Source: Stropharia rugosoannulata (Eukaryota > Basidiomycota > Agaricomycetes > Agaricales > Strophariaceae). From it: DNA of 64,000 bases. The notes below the pieces were generated by a model. It saw nothing but the letters and a program-made list of their open reading frames with translations. It was not told the origin of the DNA and made no database searches. Of this stretch, positions 10,945-23,648 are shown in pieces. Each line of letters begins with the position of its first letter. Within the stretch, counting starts at the first letter, position 1. The translations under genes and the position numbers were made by a program. The DNA is taken from NCBI GenBank assembly GCA_028532985.1, contig JANCIK010000007.1, positions 1,488,001-1,552,000 of the forward strand, written 5' to 3'.

Positions 10945-12596
10945 CCAGTGAAACGATTTGACAAAGTTCTTGCTCTATATCAGGCATTACGACTGATGTC
11001 ACGGAGAAATGTATATGTTTTGATATGATATTGACTACCGTTTAATACACTCAGGTCGATTGAGTATCTGTAGAGATAAATGTTTTGGGTGCCTTCTTCA
11101 AGCCTTCTTCTAACTGCCAAAATGTGCGATCTCCGATCTCCGGGGAGGCCATAGTTCCTGTTTCAGCTTAAAAACAAACGATTACCGCAAGGTCCAGGAT
11201 TAAGATTAAAATGGGGTCGTAAAATAGTTGTACATGAACCATTCAGCTCTCAAATTAAATCAAAGTAATCACGAGGCTCTTATCTTGGACTATAATGAAC
11301 TCGAAGTGGTCGAAGTGGGGGAAAGTGAGAACTCAGGATATACTACTCTAGTACGGTGGGAAAGCAAAAATCTATAAAATAAAAAGTGCTGTGATCCTCT
11401 GCAGTTATGCCACCAGATATCCCGCTTAACACAACCCATTACTACCTTGATATGTGGTGAAGATGATTCGGAAATGGACAAGGGCATCTATATCGGCAGA
11501 ACGTGTAGCGTGATTATGGAACTTCCTTGAAATTCACCTGAATTGCTAGTCAACATCAAAGGATGATACATCTATAGTGATGGTAAAGTTTTACTTCTCA
11601 ATGATGCCGGATACAGAGTCTATGTACTACTACCATGCACCAAAGATTTTTCTCTTGGTACTTTCCTGGGGTTTGAGATGCTGTTGAAGCCCTTAATTAT
11701 CCGGTATCATCCCACGCAATGGATATTTTAAACATACATTCCCCTAACACTCATGTTCCAATCAAATTCCTTGTTTTTATTTTATGGCATTTCCCACAAA
11801 CACCAGTACCCAGTACCTAGCCAAAAATGGAGCTCGAGGTTTATAAATGTTCTACATGCCCGAATGATCAGAAAAACATGTATCAGCCTAATCTTTAGGA
11901 TGGTACATTCACAGGCCACGTCGCTACGCGTCACTCGCCATTCACTTCCACTTCCTTTCAAACCAGTTTCAATCCAGTCGAACGCGGGTCAATTTCTGAT
12001 GTTCTGACTGTAGTACTACTCGCACTAGATCAGAAGGTCTGTTTGAAGCTCTTCAAGCCTGTAACAAGTTTCTCAAGCGTCAAACCAGCCTTCGATTGTT
12101 TTATTTAACGTGTCACATTCACTGAACAAGATACCGTAGTGAACCTTTATGTCAGAGGCTGCGCCGTAGCACAACTGCGAACACCTGAATGTGATAGCAT
12201 CTGATTTGTTGTAATAAACGCACCATTGAAGAATAGCTTCTCGAAGTCTGTAATCTGGACGGTTCACCATATCGTTTACGACATCTCGTTACACCGCGGT
12301 TTCAACAGCGCGAGTTCCCTTTTGTCTTGTTGAAAATGGTGAATTCTAGTAAAATAATGAAACATATAACCTACCGGACGACCGTAAGAAATACTTATGG
12401 TACTGAAAAAGTTGTGATCACCCATCACTGTTGTGATGAAGCTGGAGTTTATAGCATCGACGATGAACGTCTACGGACCCCGATTTCCATCATTAATATG
12501 GTGGTTGGCTGTTGATGTATTTTATTACGCTTCCGTGATCTAGTTATATGGAACGTTGTTCCCGAACGGAAGGTATTATTCTGATAAAGCCTCCCA
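10945..12596. other. A+T-rich intergenic region
   Basis: About 1.65 kb with only short open frames (60-85 residues) on both strands and none with a recognisable motif. I see no further copy of the module at 10.5-10.9 kb and no transposon ends. Confidence 0.45.
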
Positions 12597-13710
12597 TCAT
12601 GGTATCCTCCACATAGCAATCCCACTTCTATCAGCATCAAGTTCCCTCTTCGCATCTTTGCTGTCCTTGCTTCTAATTGCCGCAGCAACGAGTAGCGTAA
12701 TCGCATCTTTGAGCGCTTTTCTCTCTCTCGCATAGCCACCCAGATCAGTATTCGCGGTCGCCACCTTCTTTTGATCTTCTCCCCCCATAGTGAGAACGGG
12801 GGCGACATTATCCGCACCCGCACCCGCACCATCAGATGTTCCTGGCTGCGTCCCAACAACCACACGCTCCCACTCGACGCACAGGTCCAGGTACTCGAAT
12901 AGCGTGTCCACGACCCCCTCGAAGCGGCCATCGGCGCTCTGTTCCCCGTCGACGCTGGGCAGGGGCACCTCCCATAGCTGCTCCAGCGTGCGCCCGTCCC
13001 ACGCGACGATGGGCGCGCCGGAGCGCGCGGGCACGACAAGCGTGGGGCACCCGTTGAGTAGGATGTAGTGCATCACGCTCTCGCCCGGACGCGCGCTGGA
13101 AGTCCACACTCCGCCGCGGTGTGGCTTGAGCCCGAGCACGGTCACGAGCAGGCGGCGCGGCTTGGGCTGCTGCACGGCCGGCTGGGGGCCCGCGTCTTTC
13201 TCTGACCCGGAATCCGCTTTCTCGCGAGTGTCCGGACCTGGCGACGGCGAGCGCGAGCATATACGGTTAAGGACGGTGGAGAGCGTGGGTACGTGCAGTT
13301 CACTGAGATTTTTGCGCAGTTCGGATAGCGTGGACGGTTCTGGCTCGTTTGTGGGCCCTGGTTCTGCGCTAGGCGCTGCGCAGAGGGCGATGACGGATGC
13401 GGATTCGGAGAGAAGGGTCTCGCCTATGCTGTAGTCGCCTGGATAGTTTGTTTACCAACCCGCCCGATAATGTTTATCGCCGTTTTCGGTTAGGAGTAAA
13501 TTAGGCGCCGGCGGTAATTAGTCAGGTTAACGGGGAAGGGAGGGGAGTGTAGAGCATCGGAGAAACATCAAACGGGATACAACCGATTAGGACAGTGTTC
13601 CAGCCACTATGAGGCTAAAACATCTACGCACCTGAATAAAAATGAGATTTTTCATCAGTGTTGGAGTCGATGCGCAGCAAGGCGTTTATGTAAGTAACAA
13701 AGGCGGCCAT
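12597..13710 (-). CDS. hypothetical protein, two exons
   Basis: Not a family I can name. Exons 13710-13632 and 13438-12597 join in phase 1 to 306 residues. The start is an ATG opening MAAFVTYINALLRIDS. The middle is rich in Pro, Ser and Glu and looks disordered; it is followed by a globular-looking stretch with RRLLVTVLGL and HYILLNGCPTLVVPARSG, then an acidic, Trp-containing segment. The C-terminal part, after about residue 245, is polar and may not all be coding. The intron of 193 bases is much longer than its neighbours. Coding-like segments continue upstream on the same strand (13764-15974), so this may be the 3' part of a larger gene, but I find no acceptor in front of the MAAF exon to connect them. 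Confidence 0.5.
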
Positions 13711-13763
13711 AGAAATTGGTTAGTGCAAAACGGACAAGTGTTGATTAGGACATTATAACAACG

Positions 13764-15974
13764 TCAAAAATCAAAATGACTACCTGTTAAAAAAGGACCG
13801 TGACAGAAGACAATGTCAGGGCTTATATTTCGTGGAATGATTGGTCGTCGTCCGCTAGCAAAGAGATACGGCGAGAACCATCCTTTTTCAACTGCTATGT
13901 AGTCTTTCACTGTGGCAAAAAGAGAGGGGTTCCTATTGGCAACTAACTTGTCAGAACAAAGAGGTCACAACGTTTTAACTATCTACGTACGAATTCAGGG
14001 AGCTCCGATAAAATCCAAGCGCCGCGTCTGTCATTGTATGCTTGTACTTGAGCGTGATTAAGAGCACCTTGACTGCGGTTGTTTCGAGGCGCGAAGAGTG
14101 CACGGGCAGGATGTAGTTAATAGGTTTGTTCAGGACAAGATCATTCGCGACCTTCGTCCCTAGACCAAACCCAGCGTTGAGCCCCAGTTCGACAAGGATG
14201 CCGCCCCCCAGGGATCCAACGACGATGTCGGAAACAGGTCCCATCCTATCAACGCACAGACAGAAAAGATGAAACGTTATCAGACACGAAAATAGTAGAT
14301 TATGAATTTAGGCCCGGAGTTTTTGGCCCTTGGGGAAGCCTGCGATAGACAGATATCCATAGCCATAGCCATTGCCTGCGCAGATAGACAGGACAGTGAA
14401 ACGCCAGCGCAGAGGTACTAGGCAGACGAGCAGACCAAAGGCAGCGGCAAAAATCAGGGATTATGTCAAAAGAAAGGCAACGTACACTGGAGCAGCGACC
14501 GCCGCCATCCCACCCTGATATATGATATATTGACAATTCGTGGTTGTTTTAGTGGGTGATCAGTTGGTACTAACTTGGACGAAGCATGTTTACTTACAGT
14601 AGCCACGATTATTGTGTGCACTGCCAGATCACGGACTCGGATGCACGGTAAGAAAAGCGGCGAAGAATCGCCCCACTGTCAGTGTCACCCAAAAAAAAGC
14701 AAGGCCGGTTTGAGACGCGCGTATGTTCAGATCAAAAGCCAAATTATGATTGTGTTGGATGAGAAACACGGTCCGAAAATAAACATATATAGACGTTCGT
14801 GAATAAAAAGAAGAAAATACTACTCACAGGTGAGAGGCAGATAATATTCGTCCCTGCGGCTCGTAGTGTCTCGTACGACGACAAGACTATACGGCCTGTC
14901 ATTGACTAAAAAAAGAGAATGTTAGTCGACTTGTATGAGTATCATGGACAACTCTAGGAAGTTGTGCGCTCTTTTCGCAGATAATTGAATGAAGCAAGCC
15001 TGGTTCATCAGACAACAAAAAAAGAAGCACCGGGTCCGGCGGGGCAGTGGAGACTTCGCCCACTCGACGCAACGCAGCCGTCAGCGTCCTCGCACCTTTT
15101 CAGGGTGGGCGACTGTACATATCTACCGCCACTGGTGCCCATGTTCAATGATCCGTGTCCATTGCCGTCCTAAGTGGCTAAAGTTCACAGACCGCACATG
15201 CAACCATCTCGTCTTGCATTCACAGCAAAGTCCGAAGCCCGCACCATCGCGCATCGTCGAGCTGATACAGAAGATGCCCGGCCGATCAGCCATTTGACAT
15301 ACAGAGGCTGTCCGTTCTCCACTGGATAGACTGTCACTTTCGTCCGGATGCGTGTGCATGTCACTCCCGGAACGCTGCATCCTTGATTCTATCTCCTTCG
15401 GCGCTCCGATGGGCGCTCTGAGGGGACATCAGATCCCCACACGTCAAACGGGTGTGGGCCGCATCGTGGACGGCACACGGGGGACGGTGCGTGGTGCGTG
15501 GTGCGTCTATGTTTCTGCGCGTTGCCACAGAGCGCACTGGAGGGTACAAGGAAAGAAAGAAGCGGGTGCAATGAAAAAATGCATGAACCGTGACTCACCC
15601 CGACGATCTTCCTCACGATCCACGGCGCAGCCTTCTCCTCCTCACTCTGCGCTGTGTCCTGCGCAGAGCCAGCAATGACCGGCGCGAGCGGGGACGCGTC
15701 TGGCATCTGAATCGTGTTCGTGCGTGTGGTAGGTTGAGCGGAAAGATAACAGATTCGGGAATGATGAGGATGTGATAACGGAGTCAAAAGGGTTCAGGTC
15801 GGTGCGCGCGTGTTGCGCGTGCGCGGCCGTGCGGTACATCCCTGTTGCGCCGCTACCGCTGCCGGCCACGCGGACAGACGCGGACTCCAGGCCTATCGTG
15901 GGCAGTTGCCGCCTTAACTCGGGGTGTGCACTGATGTGCTCCTTGCCCCAGTACTGAGATTGCGTCGAGATTGT
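13764..15974 (-). other. unassembled coding-like exons, minus strand
   Basis: Several stretches look like real exons on the minus strand but do not give a full model. From 5' to 3': about 15974-15784 (frame with QYWGKEHISAHPELRRQLP); 15693-15601 (PDASPLAPVIAGS to WIVRKIVG, followed by GTGAGT); about 15330-15190 (YPVENGQPLYVKWLIGRA); about 14910-14826, after a T-rich acceptor and before GTGAGT; a segment ending at 14596 before GTAAGT; a Gly-rich piece near 14420-14320; 14232-13983 (VVGSLGGGILVELGLNAG); and about 13945-13764 (VKDYIAVEKGWFSPYLF). No known domain is recognised. This could be one gene with many small exons, possibly continuing into 12597-13710, or a gene broken by insertions around 15.3-15.6 kb. 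Confidence 0.35.
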
Positions 15975-16560
15975 CTGTACAGTTATATTTACTGAAGGAG
16001 TTCAAGGCTCAAGTGATCGCAATAATTCAAGATGTCATTTACCTAGATCTTAGGCACCTATGTTAGGTACACTTTGGAGTGGGTCCATTACAGCATATAA
16101 CCTGGAGGACCGGCTCGAGGCTCATGCAATTAGTTCATTCCGTGTTCTGCCAGGTTTGTCATGCACCCAGCTTAAAACTATAATTATGCAGGCTTTGAGG
16201 CGACCGCGGACTGCAGACAATAATCGCAGCATTCTCAAGGTCCCGAGTACGATAAAGATACGCATGATATTTTCAATGCATACGCGACTACAAACTACAT
16301 CTCCTCCGAGGCGTTGAGGCCTCGCACCAAGGAGGCGCACAGAGCAGGGTGGGTTAGACCCCGCACATCCGCGCGCCTGAACCTCGCGGCTGCATGAACC
16401 GTGCCGTCCCTGCCTGCCCGTCAGCGAGCATTAAATAAAGACTCTGTTGAACGAATCGCGAAACATCCACTCGATGTGTAGGACGTTGAAGATCCCATTC
16501 TCCCGTCTATGTGGCGAGGGCTCGTTGAGGCCGTCGATGATTACGGGCATAGCCGCGCAC
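15975..16560. other. intergenic
   Basis: Between the unassembled exons and the 3' end of the SAH hydrolase gene. Short open frames only. It should hold the 3' untranslated region of the hydrolase (minus strand, below 16561). Nothing else seen. Confidence 0.45.
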
Positions 16561-18471
<1,911 letters not shown>

Positions 18472-19504
18472 GGTAGTAGAGAGATAAAGAGGAACGCGGT
18501 AAGATTTTGCAGTCGAACGGTTTTGTTTTTTCCATCCAGCACGTGAAATGCCGACGGCGGCCATCAGGGCCATCACATCGATCTGATTAGGTAACCAAGG
18601 TGCTGGGGATGATCCAAGCTGCGTTTAGGCTTCGTACAGGCTTCAACGCCGTGTTCCTTGTCGTGAACCCATGTCCAGTCCTCGCTCAGGCGATCAGGCA
18701 ACGCACAAAGAGCAGTGCCGCGTTGCAGAGATAGTACAGCACTCATGCCACGCCTTCCAGGACAGCCAGGGCAGAGACGCGTATGAATGTTTTCCCGTCC
18801 TTAGGTTCTTCCAAATGTAAGTAGCCCGAACAAGTGTGGTGCGTTATCTTTATCGCAACTCTCCAAATAGCTGCAAAGGCCGTCCGGCTGTCGAAATAAC
18901 CAAGTTTATTCACCTGGATCCCAAGGACGGAGGGGTAGAAATACCCGCTGGATTTAGGTAAGCATTGCATTTGTGGTTTCTCCCACCGTGGGTTAATCGA
19001 TCAACCTAGAGACGAGGATATACAAGGTCGCCTGTGGAGAGACGTCGTACGCTATGACATCCCGCTGCCTGACGACAAACAGCTGTCCGGATCACACTCT
19101 GCGAATGCGTCTTGACCTTGGTACGAGTCAGCACGGGCGCGCTGCGACGTGCTAAACAGGTTAGAAATTAAACGTGGCTTCTCAGCTCGGTGGGTATGAG
19201 CTCGTTACTCCCCAAGACGGTCAGAAATTAATTATCCACGAGGCACTTGCCCGCTTGTGAATTAAAATACTTGAAGCAGCCAGTTTGGTTTGTGCGAGTA
19301 GCAGCGGTTGCGGTTTGGCTCGGGGTGAACAAGGAAAGATTTGTTGATCCGGCTGTACAAACATGAAACAAATCAGCAAGCACATTCCATCAGATCTACT
19401 AGGACCAGATTCGATTCACTGCCTTGGACGAAGATCTCTTCCACCAGCCGTGACTTACGTCGCTATGAACCAATTAGCTACATCTGCAACAAGCGCGCCT
19501 GAGC
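18472..19504. other. divergent intergenic region
   Basis: Holds the promoters of the SAH hydrolase (-) and of the coiled-coil gene (+). A 70-residue plus-strand frame from 19363 is out of frame with the downstream gene and is probably leader sequence. I see no clear TATA box. Confidence 0.4.
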
Positions 19505-20994
19505 ATGATCTCCAAGAATTTGCCCAAAAACCTGTCCCAACTCCAGGCGTTTCTGCCAGCACCGCCCAACTCTGATATCATGGACCACAACTTGTTTGAC
19601 TCCTATGTCTTTCCTCAGCGCGCTTCATTGCGGATAAAAGACGAGGAATTTGGATCAAACTTATTCAATCTTCCATCTTCCCCCCGCTCCTCCTCCTCCC
19701 CCCTCACGTTGCCGAGTGTGCCGTCCCATTCATCTCGTCGCAAAGCTTCTACAGTTTGTGCGACTCGCCCTCGTCCTTACCCATCCCTAAGCCTCCTCAA
19801 TACTCACCGAGACGAAGAGCTTGCAATGTCCTCCAACGGAACAGCGTATGGATCTTGGAACCATGGTTCAGCTCGAAGTAGCCATAGTCGATCCCACCCC
19901 TCCGGCGAACGCAGGTCATCCGACGGAGACGCCCAAGACTATGCTCAGAGTTCCCAATTCATGCATGTGAGTCGCCATTATTCAGCATAGCGTGTCTGTC
20001 GAGCTCATCATCCTTGACTTATCAGGACTCATATATGGGCTCAAGTGCACTTAGTGGTGCCATGGGAGATGCACACCTCCAAAACTCTAGACAGTCACGG
20101 TCTCCCGCGTCTTCGCACAGCGGAAGTGTCTACAGTGGCAATATTCCCCAAAATCACGACTCGATATCATGGACGGGTCAATTATCATCATCAAACATCA
20201 TGATCTCTTCCAATGCTTCTACATACCCCGGCGTCCCGGGACACGGGGGACTTTACTCCGGTGTGAACCAGCATTCAGGTGTAGATGTCGGTATGAACGA
20301 ATTTACGACACGCAGACTATCCCCAGAATCCCTTTCCCCCCCCTCCCCATATTCGCTCAGCAGCAACCAGCTCACTGCTCAACAAGCAAGCGGCATGATG
20401 GGCTTCCCGATGAGTGCGTACAACTCCTCGCCGTCGGGCGGCCGCAGCGACGCCGATACCATCCGGTATCTGCAAAGGCGCGTGCGCGAGCTCGAGCAGG
20501 AGTGCCTTCGTTCCAAGGCTGCGCTGGCCGTGGGCCCCGCATCGGGGCTGCCCAATGCCCCCGCATCAGCGCACTTCCAGGGCCAGTGGCGCGCGCGCAC
20601 GGACGCGCGGAAGCGCATCTTCTGCTCGCTCAACCGCGCCGGGAATGCGCTGTGCTCGTGGCACGACTCGCGACGTGAGCGGCGCATGTTCCCGCCGCGA
20701 AATGCGCCGCCGGGCTTCCTGAACTGCGGCTGCACATACGATGAGGCGCTGTTCGAGGAGAGCCTTGCGCGCCACGGCGTCGGGAGCTACCACCCGGGTG
20801 AGAACGTGCGCATGGACCCCGCGCTACGCAACCCGCTGTTGAAGCTGCTCGTGCAGCGGTACGGGTACAAGGATGGCGATTTCGACCACGACCCGTTGAC
20901 TGAGACGTGGAACCCCGGCGAGGAGCCCACCCTGTGGGAACAAAAGGCACAGGCGGGCTCGCTCCTTCGTAGGAGGAACGACAGCTCGCAATGA
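19505..20994 (+). CDS. coiled-coil, Ser-rich protein with conserved Cys/Trp C-terminal domain
   Basis: I cannot name the family. Exons 19505-19966 and 20026-20994 join in phase 0 to 476 residues. A second possible start is ATG 19580 (MDHNLFDS). The first 300 residues are low-complexity, rich in Ser, Pro, His and Gly, as in transcriptional regulators. A short coiled coil follows the motif GGRSDADTIRYL (RRVRELEQE). The last 150 residues look globular, with HDSRRERRMFPPRNAPPGF, a CGC pair, ALFEESLARHG and LVQRYGYKDGDFDHDP. The C-terminal half is strongly G+C-rich at third positions, unlike the N-terminal half. A partial, mosaic copy lies at 34048-35375 on the same strand. A nuclear regulatory role is inference from composition only. 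Confidence 0.72.
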
Positions 20995-23648
20995 TTCTCC
21001 GCCGGTCTTTTTTTCCTTGCACGGGTGCCTGCATGTGTACGTGTTTTCTGCGATAGGGTGTGTAACATCATTGTATTTTTTGCGCCCCTCTACGTTCGTT
21101 CTCTTCATGTTACCTTCATCTAATTGTAGCGTTATTCACACCTGGCTGCTGGCTCACATCCGAGTATCGATAATACATTACATCTCCGGTCTTCGACCCA
21201 ATAATTGCAGTCTTTACCGACTCTGTCCTCATTCGTTTCTGTGCAGTCTTTTCAGAGACGATATTTTACATATTTTGTAATTACAATGTAGCATATTCCA
21301 GATTGGACATAATCATCCTACCTTCTTTTTGACATGTATTTTTAACAAGTAGTTAATGTTATTTTCCCAATATACGAGCGGCGATAATGTTCTGCTGGTG
21401 AGAAGCGAGAGTGCAGTGGCATCAGCAAGCATCAGCATCATCATTGCGCCTCATTTAACTTACACCACTCTCCCACCAACCACTCGGCAGCATAGTGGAA
21501 AGGAACATAGTAGAGCCATATTCCGCGGACTTGAGATGGACAGGAAACAATTGTTGATTTGCTCCATTGAAAGATGGGAAAGCAAAGACTATATTACACC
21601 GTCTACTGGCGCTCCCTGCACTGCTCCTTATGAGTCTACGTGCATATGTACATATCCTGCAAGGGGCTCTTGCACTTGCCAATTGCAGGGTATGTATTCT
21701 ATTCGACGATCCCGCACCAGCAGCTCACGTAAGTTGTCCGGCGAATTTCATTCCCCATCATCCCCCCTGATTTGTAACTGTCAATGACCGGCGCGAGTTC
21801 ACTGACACGGGTGCTTTCCTTTTGATGTAGATTGGTAAAATGGAAGAAGCATAAGATAACGTCGAGCCTGGCGACGTGTGGATTACTGAGCATAATACAA
21901 GTCGTGAATTGGAGGCTTGAGGGACGTGCCACCTTGTGCCACGCCCATGTCATAGCTGCTCATCTCGCAAGGAAGAAGACACCGGTCGGAGATGGTCGGC
22001 AAATTTTGGCAACTCTCGGCTACATAAGAGTTACTCTTCACGGCATTTTTCCGTGTCCGTGTTCTACTTGAAAAAGAGAAATCTACAATGGCCTGGAGAG
22101 AGGTATACAGAGAAGAGGGTGACTCGTGCGTATTCAATAGTTACGTTTTGTTCTTTGGGAATTATACGGTCAGAAGCAGGAATTACGAAATTGCAACGTG
22201 CCACAACTGCGTAACTTGGACCTCCCAAAGTGCTCGGAATGCCGGGACAGTTCGTCAGGCGGATAATAGCATTCACTGGCCATATCAACTTTGGCAACCT
22301 AATGTCTTGGGAGTATGTAGATGATCAAAGTTATGAATTGACAATCAAGTACAATTCGAGTAGTAGAGTCGATGATCCATGCGCAACGTTCAAGAGAGCT
22401 CAAATTAAATTGTACCTCTAGAATTTTCCTTGCTGTGAATTTATGTTTTAGCGATCATGGCCGAGAAGACACGATGGAACAAATTGGAGCATCCCCAAAT
22501 TATTATCATTATGAGCGCCTTGATTCTTTGATATGCACGCATTTGTAAGGCCTTGACAGATAGCGTTGAAGTACATGTCATAGTAGTGGACCATCGTTGT
22601 GCCGCCTTAGAAAGCATGTCAAATAAGGAAACGCGAAGGTACCGGCAAGCGAGAGGTCAGCTTCAGAGTTTGGACCCTCGCAGGATTTTGGTGAGGTCTG
22701 CTGCTGAAAGCGCCCACAAATATAAAGTGACAATAAGCAGACAATACATCAGCAGTGCGTCCATAAGTGCTCATAAGTCCCCACATTTTGCTGGCGTACA
22801 GACAATATGCCGATGTCCATGGGTAATTAACCAGAGCGCTTACCCTCCCTTGCCACAGCCCTCCACACTCGACCGCCAACGGCGACAACCGGTCATTCGC
22901 GTGCGGAGTCCGAATAAGGTACCCCGGCAATCAGTATCACTGCTTGTGCCTGTTTGGCCTTTAAAATGGTCGCCGTTTACGGTGATATTAGGGCACCGCC
23001 ACATCTACCACCGTCGAATCTGAACCCGCCTTGTCCAGGTCGACAGGGAGAACGACCTGCTTTGGAAGTGATCCGGTTGGTATACTAGGTTCAAATCACT
23101 TGCTCATTCCTCCTGTTCTCATAACGGTGAGCGGTTTGTAATGAGCCATGTTCAACTTATCGTGTTCATGATTGATTTTTTACGGAATGAGAGTGAGTCA
23201 AGTCAAGTCTAATCGAATGCTTGTGAAAATATACTATGTTTGATTAGACGATAGAAAAGTAAATGTGTAAGTATAATGGTGCAGGTAGATGCAGGCGTCG
23301 AGGCGATGTTAGAGTGAAGCACTTTCGGGCAAGCAACGGCCGGCATTCTGCCGAGCCAGCGGTTGGCACGACTGCTGAAGCTCCGAACGAATGTCGACGC
23401 GCGTTTCGACGCATTCCGCTGCTTCCATTCAACAAATCATCAGCAGCTTATTTTATTCTGCTGCATTGTATGCAGTATAGCTATCCCACAAGCCTGCATT
23501 GTGCAACTGAGAAACTAACCTACAGACCTCAAGTTAGCAATCAACTGAAAGGATCCGTTGCCTTCGTGAGAAGGCATTTCTGAGGGCAAAAAAGCGACGT
23601 AGCCGCGATAATCGTCCAGACCTCGACGTCCTCTTCCGCGGCGCCGCC
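20995..23648. other. long intergenic region
   Basis: About 2.65 kb. Open frames of 143 residues (21356-21787) and 156 residues (22553-23023) on the plus strand have no recognisable motif, odd composition and no splice continuation, so I do not call them. No transposon ends, tRNA or repeats of note. Confidence 0.4.

Noticed and set aside
22553..23023. 156-residue plus-strand frame in the 21.0-23.6 kb gap
   Set aside because: No motif, no splice continuation and composition like the surrounding DNA.
23040..23105. Possible tRNA near a GGTTCAAATC sequence
   Set aside because: No acceptor, D or anticodon arm could be drawn around it.
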